Assembly: GCA_002844335.1 (NCBI GenBank)
Contig: CP019154.1
Location: 1,116,001-1,180,000 of the forward strand
Origin: Haloarcula taiwanensis
Lineage (GTDB): Archaea > Halobacteriota > Halobacteria > Halobacteriales > Haloarculaceae
Direction: 5' to 3'
Length of the DNA: 64,000 bases
A program made the position numbers and the translations under genes. Shown piece after piece: positions 42,635 to 50,328 of the stretch. Below the pieces are notes generated by a model. That model had not been told where the DNA came from, searched no databases, and saw nothing but the letters and a program-made list of their open reading frames with translations. Position 1 is the stretch's first letter. Each line of letters begins with the position of its first letter.

Positions 42635-44012
42635 AGTATTTCCTCCAGTCCTCGTGGGGCGGTTCGGTGAGCGGACGGGCGTCGACCACGCCGGGCGACT
42701 GGACGACCGGCACGGACGACTCGGCCAGCCGAACGGCATCAAAGGCCGGACTGCTTGCGAACACTCGCGCGGCGGGCTTCTCGGCGGTGACCTGCTGGAC
42801 GGTCCCGGCTGGCTGGTAGCGCGTGTCGCCGACGCCGTCGTCGTCGATGTCGGTCGGGTTCGCCCGGGACCAGTAGTTCCCGACGCTCTCGTTCCAGTGG
42901 ACCTGGTCGCTCATGACCGCAAGGACCGGCCTGTCGTTGCGGATAAAACTGTTCTCGGTCACGGTGCCGTCGGTACTCCCTGCGGCGATATGGACGCCGA
43001 TATCGTTACCGACGACGAGGTTATCGACGATGCGGTTGCTGACGGAGTTGTAGACAAACAGCCCGTTCTCGTTGTTGACGAGGTGGTTGCCGCGGATGTC
43101 CGTGTCGTCGATGCTCTTGACGAGGATCCCGTGGCCGGACTGCCCGCTGTTGTTCACCGCCACGTTGTCCTTGATGACGAGGTGTTTCGACACCATCAGC
43201 GCGTACCCGACGTCGTTGTCGAAGGCGGTGTTGTTCCGCAGGTTCGAGTCGTCCGAGTACATGTAGTGGACCCCGTACCGGAGGTCCCACATCGTGTTCT
43301 CGCTGGCGTTGACGTCTTTCGCCCAGTTGAAGTAGAGTCCGTCCCGGACAGTGGTGATGTCGTTGTTCCGGATGACGCTGTCCTCGGTCTTCCATATCTG
43401 GATACCGTTGCCACGCTTGGTCAACTGCCGTATCTCCTCGCGGCCGACGATGGTGTTGCTCCGTATCTCGGTGTCGTCGACGCCGTTGAGCCAGATACCG
43501 AAGGTCATGTCGGTCACGCGGCTGTCGCGGACGGAGACCTCGCTTGCGTTGACGAATATCGCGGCGTCGTTGTCGGCGGTACTGTAGCCGCTGTTTCGGA
43601 CCCAGAGGCCCGTCACGGAGACGCCCCGTGCTTCGACGGCGAGCACATCGCCGTCGCCGTCGCCGTGTAGCAGCGCCGATCCGGGACCGCTCCCGGCCAG
43701 CGTGACGTTCGGCGTTGTCACGACGAGCGTCTCGTCAAAGCGACCGTCGAGCGTGACGGTATCGCCGGGGCTCGCGGCATCGACCGCCGCCTGCGCGCTG
43801 TCGTAGGTCTCGCCGTCGACCGTCGCGGTCCCCTCGGCCGATGGGGCGGTGAACGAGTCGGTGTCAGGCACGTCGGGGTCGAAGTTGAGGCTGTCGCGGG
43901 CGCTGTCGGCTTCGCCGGCGCTGGCCATCCCGACAGCGACGACCGACAGCACGAGCAGGGCTGCGGTCCCGATGGCGAACACACGCTCGGAATCGTGGGA
44001 CAGTGGGATCAT
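42621..44012 (-). CDS. nosD: NosD-like copper/sulfur chaperone, parallel beta-helix
   Basis: Exported protein of 463 residues. Residues 10-32 form a signal helix (VFAIGTAALLVLSVVAVGMASAG). The central 260 residues are a right-handed beta-helix of repeated turns (VRDSRVTDMTFGIWLNGVDDTEIRSN, IRNNDITTVRDGLYFNW, LRNNTAFDNDVGYALMVS). GNYWSRANPTDIDDDGVGDTRYQP near residue 372 is the NosD-type C-terminal signature. It helps build the CuZ centre on NosZ outside the cell membrane. It overlaps the unknown membrane gene by 4 bases. Confidence 0.92.
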   Translation of the reverse strand: MIPLSHDSERVFAIGTAALLVLSVVAVGMASAGEADSARDSLNFDPDVPDTDSFTAPSAEGTATVDGETYDSAQAAVDAASPGDTVTLDGRFDETLVVTTPNVTLAGSGPGSALLHGDGDGDVLAVEARGVSVTGLWVRNSGYSTADNDAAIFVNASEVSVRDSRVTDMTFGIWLNGVDDTEIRSNTIVGREEIRQLTKRGNGIQIWKTEDSVIRNNDITTVRDGLYFNWAKDVNASENTMWDLRYGVHYMYSDDSNLRNNTAFDNDVGYALMVSKHLVIKDNVAVNNSGQSGHGILVKSIDDTDIRGNHLVNNENGLFVYNSVSNRIVDNLVVGNDIGVHIAAGSTDGTVTENSFIRNDRPVLAVMSDQVHWNESVGNYWSRANPTDIDDDGVGDTRYQPAGTVQQVTAEKPAARVFASSPAFDAVRLAESSVPVVQSPGVVDARPLTEPPHEDWRKYYERD

Positions 44013-44800
44013 GAGTGTGTTTCCGGGTGGTTTGGTTCAGCCGCAGTGGTCGTCGGGCGGTGCGGGGCGTCTCCCTCGTCGTCGGTGTCGCCGTCACGGT
44101 CCCGAACGGCGTCGGGAAGCCCGGTGAGCCCGCTACGGAATCGGGCCGGGAGTTCGCTGAACGTCGCGGCCTGATCGCGGTAGTAGTACGAAACCGCAAG
44201 CAGTCCAACAGCTGTGGCGGCCATGTATGCGCCGAGGCCGAACCGGGAGACGCTGGTGATATTGGCGACCTGGTACTGCCCCCACAGTGGCGGCGTGAAG
44301 CCGTCGACGCCCATCACCGGCGCTCCGGGGTCGAGCGTGTGACCAGCCTGCCAGAGGCGGTACTGGATATCGGCCAGCATCACGGTGAACACCAACACGG
44401 TGCCGCCGAACTGGTATTTCAGGCCGCGTTTGAGTTTCTCGGTAGTCGGTGCGACAGCGACGAACACCGACAGCAGCGACACGCCAATGAACGCCACCGG
44501 ACCCAGCGCCCACTCGGGCACGTCGATGGCGTTCTCCTCAACGGGGAAGTTGGGCTCGACTAACACCGGGTCGGGGAAGTAGAACCCGACGTAGTGGTTC
44601 AGTCGCGCCATCTCGGTGAAATCCCCGGCCAGGTGCGGGTAGGCGTACAGAGAGACGCGGAGCGTCGTGCTCGGGTACTGCACCGCATCAACGCTGATGC
44701 GCCACATCGGGAACGCGAGCGCCGCGACGAACAGCAGCGCCGCTACCACGGGGAGGCCCCGCCTGATCTCGCGGAAGTCGTCAAGGGTGGGTCGTTGCAT
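44009..44800 (-). CDS. Unknown membrane protein of the nos operon
   Basis: Protein of 263 residues with about five hydrophobic helices (LPVVAALLFVAALAFPMWRI, VAFIGVSLLSVFVAVAP, GGTVLVFTVMLADIQYRLW, YMAATAVGLLAVSYYY) and a long external loop (ISVDAVQYPSTTLRVSLYAYPHLAGDFTEMARLNHYVGFYF). HTLDPGAPVMGVDGFTPPLWG and His residues in the loops could bind copper. It sits between nosZ and nosD, where bacteria carry NosR or NosL, but resembles neither. It may supply copper or electrons; this is inference from context. Confidence 0.75.
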   Translation of the reverse strand: MQRPTLDDFREIRRGLPVVAALLFVAALAFPMWRISVDAVQYPSTTLRVSLYAYPHLAGDFTEMARLNHYVGFYFPDPVLVEPNFPVEENAIDVPEWALGPVAFIGVSLLSVFVAVAPTTEKLKRGLKYQFGGTVLVFTVMLADIQYRLWQAGHTLDPGAPVMGVDGFTPPLWGQYQVANITSVSRFGLGAYMAATAVGLLAVSYYYRDQAATFSELPARFRSGLTGLPDAVRDRDGDTDDEGDAPHRPTTTAAEPNHPETHS

Positions 44801-44829
44801 GGCTGGACACCTCCGAGGTGAATCGTGAC

Positions 44830-46809
44830 TTACCCCTCCGCCGGTTCGACGATCATCCGGCTGCGCATCTCTAAGTGCAGGGCGCTACAGAAGTACGTGC
44901 AGTAGATCCAGTACACGCCAGGGTCGTCAGCCGTGAACGTGACCTCGCGGGTGTCCTGTGGGGCCACGGCGTAGTTGATGTCGTGTTCGGGGATGGCGAC
45001 GCCGTGGATGATGTCCTGCACGCCCTCGATGTTGGTCGTGGACAGTTTCACCTCGTCGCCCTCCTGGACCGTGAAGTCCGGCAGGCCGAACTCCGAGCGC
45101 TTGGTCGTCATCTTGACGTGGACGCTGTTCTCGCCCGTGCGCTCGACGCCGGAGTCCTCCTCGGTGATGTAGGTCTCTTCGTAGTCGGCCTTGTCGTAGA
45201 CCTTCTTCGCGTCTATCTTGTCCTTGTGGGCGAAGACGCAGTCGTGTGGCTCGGGGTAGGCCGGGTGGTCCGCGACCAGTTCCATCTCCGCCTCGCCCTG
45301 CCCGATGTGGATGAGCTGGTCGTTGTCGGGCATAATCGGGCCGACCGGAAGGAACCGGTCTTTCGAGAGCTTGTTGAGACTGACGAGCCACTCGCCGTCG
45401 GGATCGGTCGTCATCGCCTCCAGCGCCTGGATGTGGCCCGGGTTGTAGTGGACATCCTGTTTCTCGATGATGGGGTCTTCTGACCCCTCCTCGGCCTCGA
45501 CGGCGGCCTGAATATCCCACTTGACGGCCTGCGAGTCGATGAACAGCGACGTGTAGGCGTGGCCGTTGCCGTCGAAAGTAGTGTGCAGCGGGCCGAGTCC
45601 GACGCGCGGTCGCCCGGCGACGACGTCCTCCGGGTCGGAGGAATCGGCCAGTGCCTCCAAGTCGATCATCGTCACCGTCGGCGAGAGCTTCCCCGCGACG
45701 AAGGCGTAGTCGCCGTTGGGTCCGACCTCGACGCAGTGGGGGCTTTTCGGCGTCGGAATGTACTTCACGATGGGGCGGTCACCCTGATTGAGCGAACTGC
45801 CCTGCGTGCCGTCGACGACCGGAATACCGTTGACTTCCTCGTAGTTGCCGTTCTCGACGGCCTGCTCGATGGCCGGGATGTCGAAGGCCTTGACGTTGTC
45901 CCGGTCGTCCTTCGTCATGCCCTGAATGTCGGTGGCCTCCTCGCTGTTGTACGCCGAGGAGATGGCCCACCGACCCTCTTTGCCGGTGTCGACGATGTCG
46001 AGGTTGCCGTCGACCTTGACCTGCCACTGGGTCTCCATCGACTCGGGGTCGACGGCGACGAACAGCGACGTGTAGTTGTCCGGGTTCTTGGCGTCGGTCC
46101 CGTCGTTGGGCAGCGGCGCGCGGAACTCGCCGTTGCCGAGCACGTACTTCGTGTCCGGCGAGAGGACACAGCAGCCGTGGATGGCCTGCATGTTCGGCAC
46201 GTCCGTGATGGCGTCCGTCTCGAAGTACGTGAGGTTCACGCGGGCGATGCGACCGTTCGCCTTGTCGTTGACGTACAGGTACTCGCCGTCGTAGTCCCCG
46301 TCTGTCTCCGAGAGGTTCGGGTGGTGGTTGTCACCCCAGGAGTAGCCGCCGCTCTCTTCGAGCAGTTCCTTGGTATCATCGGTGAAACCATAGCCCGACG
46401 CACAGTCGGTGTTAAACACCGGAATGCGGGTGAGTTCGCGCATCGACGGGATGCCGATGACCCGCAGTTCGCCGGAGTGGCCGCCGGACCAGAAGCCGTA
46501 GTATTCGTCGTGTTCGCCCGGTTCGACCGTGTGGCTCGCGCCGCTGCCAGAGGGCGTCGACTGGCTGCCGGCGCTGCCATCGCCGCCGGTCAGCGCCGAA
46601 CAGCCCGCAACGGAGCCCATCGCACCAGCGGCTACGCCGGCCTTCATGAAGTCTCGGCGACCGAGCGAGAGGCCGGGCAGTCCCAGCGAGATGTCGTCGT
46701 CTGCAGCCGTCTCATCCGGGGACTCGACATCAGCCAGTACCGAGTCGAGCGTTTCTTCGTACTCTTCGAGGACTTCGTTCGGGTCGCGGGGAGTCTCGTT
46801 TTCACTCAT
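44830..46809 (-). CDS. nosZ: Nitrous oxide reductase NosZ
   Basis: Reduces N2O to N2, the last step of denitrification. Protein of 659 residues. The N-terminus is unusually long before the twin-arginine motif: GRRDFMKAGVAAGAMGSVAGC near residues 50-72, indicating Tat export. The seven-blade propeller carries the CuZ histidines (DNHHPNLSETDGDYDGE, NMQAIHGCCVLSPDT, YNPGHIQALEAM, PEPHDCVFAHKD). The C-terminal cupredoxin domain ends with the CuA site IYCTYFCSALHLEM. It is the second gene of the operon, with the stop of the cupredoxin gene 1 base away. Confidence 0.96.
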   Translation of the reverse strand: MSENETPRDPNEVLEEYEETLDSVLADVESPDETAADDDISLGLPGLSLGRRDFMKAGVAAGAMGSVAGCSALTGGDGSAGSQSTPSGSGASHTVEPGEHDEYYGFWSGGHSGELRVIGIPSMRELTRIPVFNTDCASGYGFTDDTKELLEESGGYSWGDNHHPNLSETDGDYDGEYLYVNDKANGRIARVNLTYFETDAITDVPNMQAIHGCCVLSPDTKYVLGNGEFRAPLPNDGTDAKNPDNYTSLFVAVDPESMETQWQVKVDGNLDIVDTGKEGRWAISSAYNSEEATDIQGMTKDDRDNVKAFDIPAIEQAVENGNYEEVNGIPVVDGTQGSSLNQGDRPIVKYIPTPKSPHCVEVGPNGDYAFVAGKLSPTVTMIDLEALADSSDPEDVVAGRPRVGLGPLHTTFDGNGHAYTSLFIDSQAVKWDIQAAVEAEEGSEDPIIEKQDVHYNPGHIQALEAMTTDPDGEWLVSLNKLSKDRFLPVGPIMPDNDQLIHIGQGEAEMELVADHPAYPEPHDCVFAHKDKIDAKKVYDKADYEETYITEEDSGVERTGENSVHVKMTTKRSEFGLPDFTVQEGDEVKLSTTNIEGVQDIIHGVAIPEHDINYAVAPQDTREVTFTADDPGVYWIYCTYFCSALHLEMRSRMIVEPAEG

Positions 46810-46810
46810 A

Positions 46811-47323
46811 TCAGACCACCTTGATTGTGCCGACCATCCCGTTCATCTCGTGGGGGATGCAGTAGTACTCGTACGTTCCGGTCGTCTCCAGCGTGACCTC
46901 GTAGCTCTCGCCTTTCGGGATATTTCCTTTCTGCCCGTTGCTGTAGCCGTCCTTCGCGGCCTGCAGGGAGTCGAACCCACCGGAGGCGAAGTAATCCGCG
47001 CCATCGGGAATCTTGTCCTCATAGGCCGTCACCGTGTGGCCGATGCTACCGACGTTCTCGAACGTGACTGTCGTCCCTGCCTCGACCTTGATTTTCTTTG
47101 GCTCGTATGCCAGTCCGTCCGTCATTTCGACAGTACTTGTCTCGGCCCACTCGGAGCCGCTCCCGCCGTCGCCGGACTCGGTCTCACCGCCGTCTGCGCC
47201 GTCACCGCCGCTACCCGAGTCGCCGTCACTGCCACTGTCGGACCCGCCGCCTGATGAACAGCCAGCTAGTGTGACTCCAGCCGCGAGAGCCAGACCGCGA
47301 ACGAATGTTCTACGTGTTTCCAT
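46811..47323 (-). CDS. Cupredoxin (halocyanin-like) electron carrier of the nos operon
   Basis: Lipoprotein-type blue copper protein of 170 residues. Residues 1-22 are a signal with lipobox (RGLALAAGVTLAGCSS); RRTF at residues 4-7 could be a Tat motif. A Ser/Gly/Asp linker follows (to about residue 55). The cupredoxin domain has FENVGSIGHTVTAYED (first His ligand) and YEYYCIPHEMNGMVGTIKV (Cys, His and Met ligands). It probably carries electrons to NosZ CuA at the outer membrane surface. First gene of the nos operon. Confidence 0.92.
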   Translation of the reverse strand: METRRTFVRGLALAAGVTLAGCSSGGGSDSGSDGDSGSGGDGADGGETESGDGGSGSEWAETSTVEMTDGLAYEPKKIKVEAGTTVTFENVGSIGHTVTAYEDKIPDGADYFASGGFDSLQAAKDGYSNGQKGNIPKGESYEVTLETTGTYEYYCIPHEMNGMVGTIKVV

Positions 47324-47357
47324 GGTAGCTCACGGCTGCAACTCGAAGACCTACCTG

Positions 47358-47365
47358 TATATATA
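47358..47365 (-). promoter_or_regulatory. TATA box of the nos operon
   Basis: TATATATA about 38 bases before the cupredoxin ATG, giving a leader of about 12 bases. Confidence 0.65.
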
Positions 47366-47398
47366 GGGACCCGCACTCTCATTTCGCAGGAAGTGGGG

Positions 47399-47410
47399 CG
47401 AATATGTTCG
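47399..47410. promoter_or_regulatory. NarO-type site of the nos operon
   Basis: CGAA-TATG-TTCG matches exactly the CGAA-N4-TTCG motif reported upstream of denitrification genes and bound or required by NarO in Haloferax. It lies about 34 bases upstream of the TATA box. A wider inverted repeat (ATGTTCG 47404-47410 and CGAACAT 47439-47445) overlaps it. Confidence 0.7.
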
Positions 47411-47562
47411 TCGGTAAATAGTGAATGGTAACTACTCGCGAACATCGCCGCAGAGTACAACAACTGTGCAATCGTCTCCGTACTCTCTGGGGTGGGTGGT
47501 GGGTGCCGGCGTCGGATGCACCGCGCTTCGGTGACACGGTCTGCTGTAGGCACCGCCTTCGT

Positions 47563-48288
47563 TCAACTGTCCACAGACTCTTGTAGCCGTGCGAGACTGG
47601 TCAACACCGGATACGTCCAGAGTTGGTCTTCGTACATATACGTGCAGAACTCGTGTGTTTCGAACCGGTGAACGCTAGAGTGGAGTTGATCCTGCCGGTC
47701 CTGTAAAATCGCAGCAATGTCGCTCTGGAACGTTTCACGATACCACTCGGGCACGACCGTACTGTCGAGTGTCTCAATAATCTCCTGCAGACTGCCGTGG
47801 TACTCCTGTATCGATTCTTGTTCGATTTTGACAGCGCGGTCCAGCGACGTCCGTTCGTCGATTGCTTGCTCAGCCGCAGCTACGAGTGACCGTTTGAGCG
47901 GCGGGGAAAATCCGACGTTCGTCTCAGGGTGAAATAGTGCTGCGTAGTCCTGTCCAAACTCGATCGCGACGTTTTCGACCAGCGATTCATCGTACACTGA
48001 CTCGTAGTGGTCGACAGCTAGCACCGTGTCGGTGTAAGCGTCTCGTAGCGCTTTGACGGGGTCGGGTGCGGGTTGTCGGCTTCGCGGACCGACGGGGGAG
48101 GAGGGCTGTTCAACGGGGTCGAGGGCGCGGAGGCGCTGCAGGAATTCTTCGAGACCAGCCTGCTCGGCGGCAAGTTCAGTATGCTCCTCGTCAAGCACAG
48201 TGAGAGCCGTCTCTACCGGCTCGAGGATGTGGTCTCGCCATGTGTGCAGGAACCACTGCGCGCCGTCCTGCGCAGGCGTCGTTGCCAT
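47563..48288 (-). CDS. Unknown haloarchaeal helical protein (possibly DUF7260 type)
   Basis: Protein of 241 residues, helical, with coiled-coil stretches at 20-55 (LEPVETALTVLDEEHTELAAEQAGLEEFLQRL) and 155-200. It has a conserved-looking core AYTDTVLAVDHYESVYDESLVENVAIEFGQDYAALF and a C-terminal FETHEFCTYMYEDQLWTYPVLTSLARLQE. No membrane segment. It resembles a recurrent uncharacterised haloarchaeal family, perhaps DUF7260; the number is from memory. Its promoter TATA lies inside an inverted repeat at 48304-48331. Confidence 0.65.
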   Translation of the reverse strand: MATTPAQDGAQWFLHTWRDHILEPVETALTVLDEEHTELAAEQAGLEEFLQRLRALDPVEQPSSPVGPRSRQPAPDPVKALRDAYTDTVLAVDHYESVYDESLVENVAIEFGQDYAALFHPETNVGFSPPLKRSLVAAAEQAIDERTSLDRAVKIEQESIQEYHGSLQEIIETLDSTVVPEWYRETFQSDIAAILQDRQDQLHSSVHRFETHEFCTYMYEDQLWTYPVLTSLARLQESVDS

Positions 48289-48303
48289 GCTAGTGTATCG
48301 TCT

Positions 48304-48331
48304 GGTAACAACAATAAGTGTTTTAGTTACC
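48304..48331. promoter_or_regulatory. Inverted repeat flanking the TATA box of the 241-residue gene
   Basis: GGTAAC (48304-48309) and GTTACC (48326-48331) frame the minus-strand acttattgttgtt element, about 26 bases before the ATG at 48288. A regulator bound to both arms would cover the promoter. Confidence 0.4.
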
Positions 48332-48677
48332 GGACAACACCGCTCTGTTCCGGACGGCTATTTATATAGTCCCGGCGTCGTTGCCGGGGCCATCGTGCGG
48401 TTTCGATATATTGGTATTTTCAATCCTCATAGAATACCAGGCGCCTCGGTGAACTGGCATGATTTATCTAGTTTTCCGGCAGGTATATCTGAGTATGTCC
48501 ATATACGACCAAATATGCACCAGTAAATCCGTAACACGGATTTTTGAAATAGTAATGCTGTATTCGTTAGTGGTATTGAATTATATCTATATAAACTCGG
48601 CATAATGAGATAGAGAAATCTCATTTGGATCCATATTCCCAGAGATACACATTTCGATACATTCCGGTCCTGTCGTC

Positions 48678-48739
48678 CAGTCAATTGGTTGCGGGCAATT
48701 TTGCGGTGCTAAGTATTGCTACCAGTCAGTTGGTAGCGG
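48678..48739. repeat. Direct repeat pair upstream of the IclR gene
   Basis: CCAGTCAATTGGTTGCGG (48678-48695) and CCAGTCAGTTGGTAGCGG (48722-48739) agree at 16 of 18 bases and start 44 bases apart (about four helical turns). Each contains the near-palindrome CCA...TGG. They lie 40-57 bases before the TATA box of the regulator, so they are probable IclR operators. Confidence 0.55.
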
Positions 48740-48778
48740 CTGAGCGATTGCTCTGGCCGCACATCGCTCACATCCGGG

Positions 48779-48790
48779 TTTTTAAATAAT
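48779..48790 (+). promoter_or_regulatory. TATA box of the IclR gene
   Basis: TTTTTAAATAAT is centred about 27 bases before the ATG at 48812, as for a leaderless transcript. Confidence 0.6.
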
Positions 48791-48811
48791 GACGGCAACT
48801 CTACTCGGGTA

Positions 48812-49618
48812 ATGACCGACGACGCCGACACACAAAACACGGGCCGACGGATACAGTCCGTGGAGAACGCCTGTGAGATTATTGAAGCTGTTCAGGAGTC
48901 ACATAGCGCGACGTTGCAGGAGTTGAGCGAGCGAATCGAACTCTCCCAGGGAACGCTTCACACGTATCTTGCGACGCTGACCGACTGCGGCTTTCTCTCG
49001 AAGGACGACGACACGTACCAGCTTGGCTTTCGGTTCGTCACGATGGGTGAACACGTCCGAAACGAGACGGAACTCTATACCGCCGGCCAAGAGGAAGTGG
49101 ACAAGCTGGCGGACAAATCCGGCGAGTACGTCCATCTGGTCGTTGAGAACGACGGGCGCGAAGTCGCCATCTACGAGCGGCGAGGGGAGCATGCCGTCGG
49201 GATGGACTATCACCTCCAGCTGCGGGAAGCACCACAGCATCTCCACGACAGCGCGTCTGGGAAGGCGATCCTCTCGTGTCTCCCAGACGAGCGTGTCAAG
49301 AGAATTATCGACCGAGAAGGGCTCTCACGACAGACACAGCACACGATTACGGACCGAGAGACGCTCTGCGACGAGCTAGAGACCATCCGGGAGCGGGGAT
49401 ACGCGACGAACGACGAGGAAGAAATCCGCGGTCTCCGGGCAGTCGGTGCGCCGATACTGGACAACGATGGGACCGTCGTCGGCGCGGTCAGTGTGACTGC
49501 ACCGACCAGCCGTCTGAAAGGAGCCCGCTTCGACACTGAGATCCCCGAGATGGTGATGGAAGCTGCGAACCTCATCGAAGTCAATCTCGAAATGACGTCG
49601 TTCGACCGCGGCACATAA
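48812..49618 (+). CDS. IclR family transcriptional regulator
   Basis: Regulator of 268 residues. Residues 13-70 are the winged helix (RIQSVENACEIIEAVQESHSATLQELSERIELSQGTLHTYLATLTDCGFLSKDDDTYQLGFRF). The C-terminal effector domain has YVHLVVENDGREVAIYERRGEHAVG, LHDSASGKAILSCLPDERV, RERGYATNDEEEIRGLRAVGAPI and VVGAVSVTAPTSRL. IclR proteins sense small acids. It precedes the glutamate dehydrogenase, arginase and aminotransferase genes, so it may control amino-acid breakdown (inference). Direct repeats upstream suggest autoregulation. Confidence 0.92.
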   Translation: MTDDADTQNTGRRIQSVENACEIIEAVQESHSATLQELSERIELSQGTLHTYLATLTDCGFLSKDDDTYQLGFRFVTMGEHVRNETELYTAGQEEVDKLADKSGEYVHLVVENDGREVAIYERRGEHAVGMDYHLQLREAPQHLHDSASGKAILSCLPDERVKRIIDREGLSRQTQHTITDRETLCDELETIRERGYATNDEEEIRGLRAVGAPILDNDGTVVGAVSVTAPTSRLKGARFDTEIPEMVMEAANLIEVNLEMTSFDRGT

Positions 49619-50328
49619 TCGCGGTGTCTGACACCTGTCGCTCTGTGTCGGCGACGACCGCTACCCAACAACGGCGTTCAGTCTCCGTGATTTGGATACC
49701 TCAAATCTCTGCTGTCCGACTGTGACTGCGGAACGGAGCGATTCTCCCGGTGACTGAACCACAATAACAGTCGTACCACCGTTAGGAAGACCCTTGGATG
49801 GGCGTCTCCAGCCCGACAGCAGGCCTACAGGCTGTCTCCGGCGTCTCACAGGGGAATCTAGGTGGTATGCTCATGGACGGGAGTCTGCCACCGCCGTGCT
49901 CTGTTTATTTTTGATTTGGTCAAAAAGTCTATCCACCCTCTCTTCGGTACGTAGATTAGATCACAGCACACACGCGTCGATATCTTCGCGGTCATGTCCA
50001 CTTTTATCGGCTCAGTGTCGCTTTTTCTATTGAATATACCAAGTTCGATTTTGCGAAATCTTCCGCATAGACAGCGAGAGTTTGGCCCATAATCCCGCAA
50101 GCACTTCTCACGAGAGTCTTCGATTGGTTTTGCTATTTTCAAATAGTTTGCTCCGGAGACACTCCCAAATATTTATTAACAATACCGGTATTGATGCCGA
50201 TACACTGTCTCACTCCAGCCATTGGATGCTGACAGTCAGGACGGAACCGGCAGCTGAACAACGCAGCGTACTCGCCCCGTTGGTCCCGAATCGAGTGGGC
50301 GTACGCACCGCCGAACCCACAAACACTC
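49619..50328. other. Intergenic region and long leader before glutamate dehydrogenase
   Basis: About 710 bases without a convincing gene; the frames present are short and lack protein character. Visible signals: palindrome CTATTT-TC-AAATAG (50133-50146), TATA and palindrome at 50167-50192, and a predicted leader of about 130 bases before the gdh ATG. A small frame ATG 50193 MPIHCLTPAIGC is in the leader. Confidence 0.55.
50167..50192 (+). promoter_or_regulatory. TATA box and palindrome of the glutamate dehydrogenase promoter
   Basis: AAATATTTATTA (50167-50178) is followed by the perfect 12-base palindrome AATACCGGTATT (50181-50192), which falls between TATA and the expected transcript start near 50198, a typical place for a repressor. 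Confidence 0.5.

Larger units (their letters stand above)
48289..48811. other. A+T-rich intergenic region between the 241-residue gene and iclR
   Basis: About 520 bases with no convincing gene. It holds the inverted repeat at 48304-48331, a strong TATA-like tatttatatag (48358-48368) that could serve either strand, an A+T-rich core at 48540-48660, the repeats at 48678-48739 and the IclR promoter. A 43-codon GTG frame (48395-48526) was judged weak. Confidence 0.6.

Noticed and set aside
45559-46824. 421-codon plus-strand frame opposite nosZ
   Set aside because: nosZ is certain by its CuA and CuZ motifs; the opposite frame is a codon-bias artefact.
48395-48526. 43-codon GTG frame after a strong TATA-like element
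   Set aside because: TATA spacing is right, but the product has no recognisable character and the frame is short enough to occur by chance in A+T-rich DNA.
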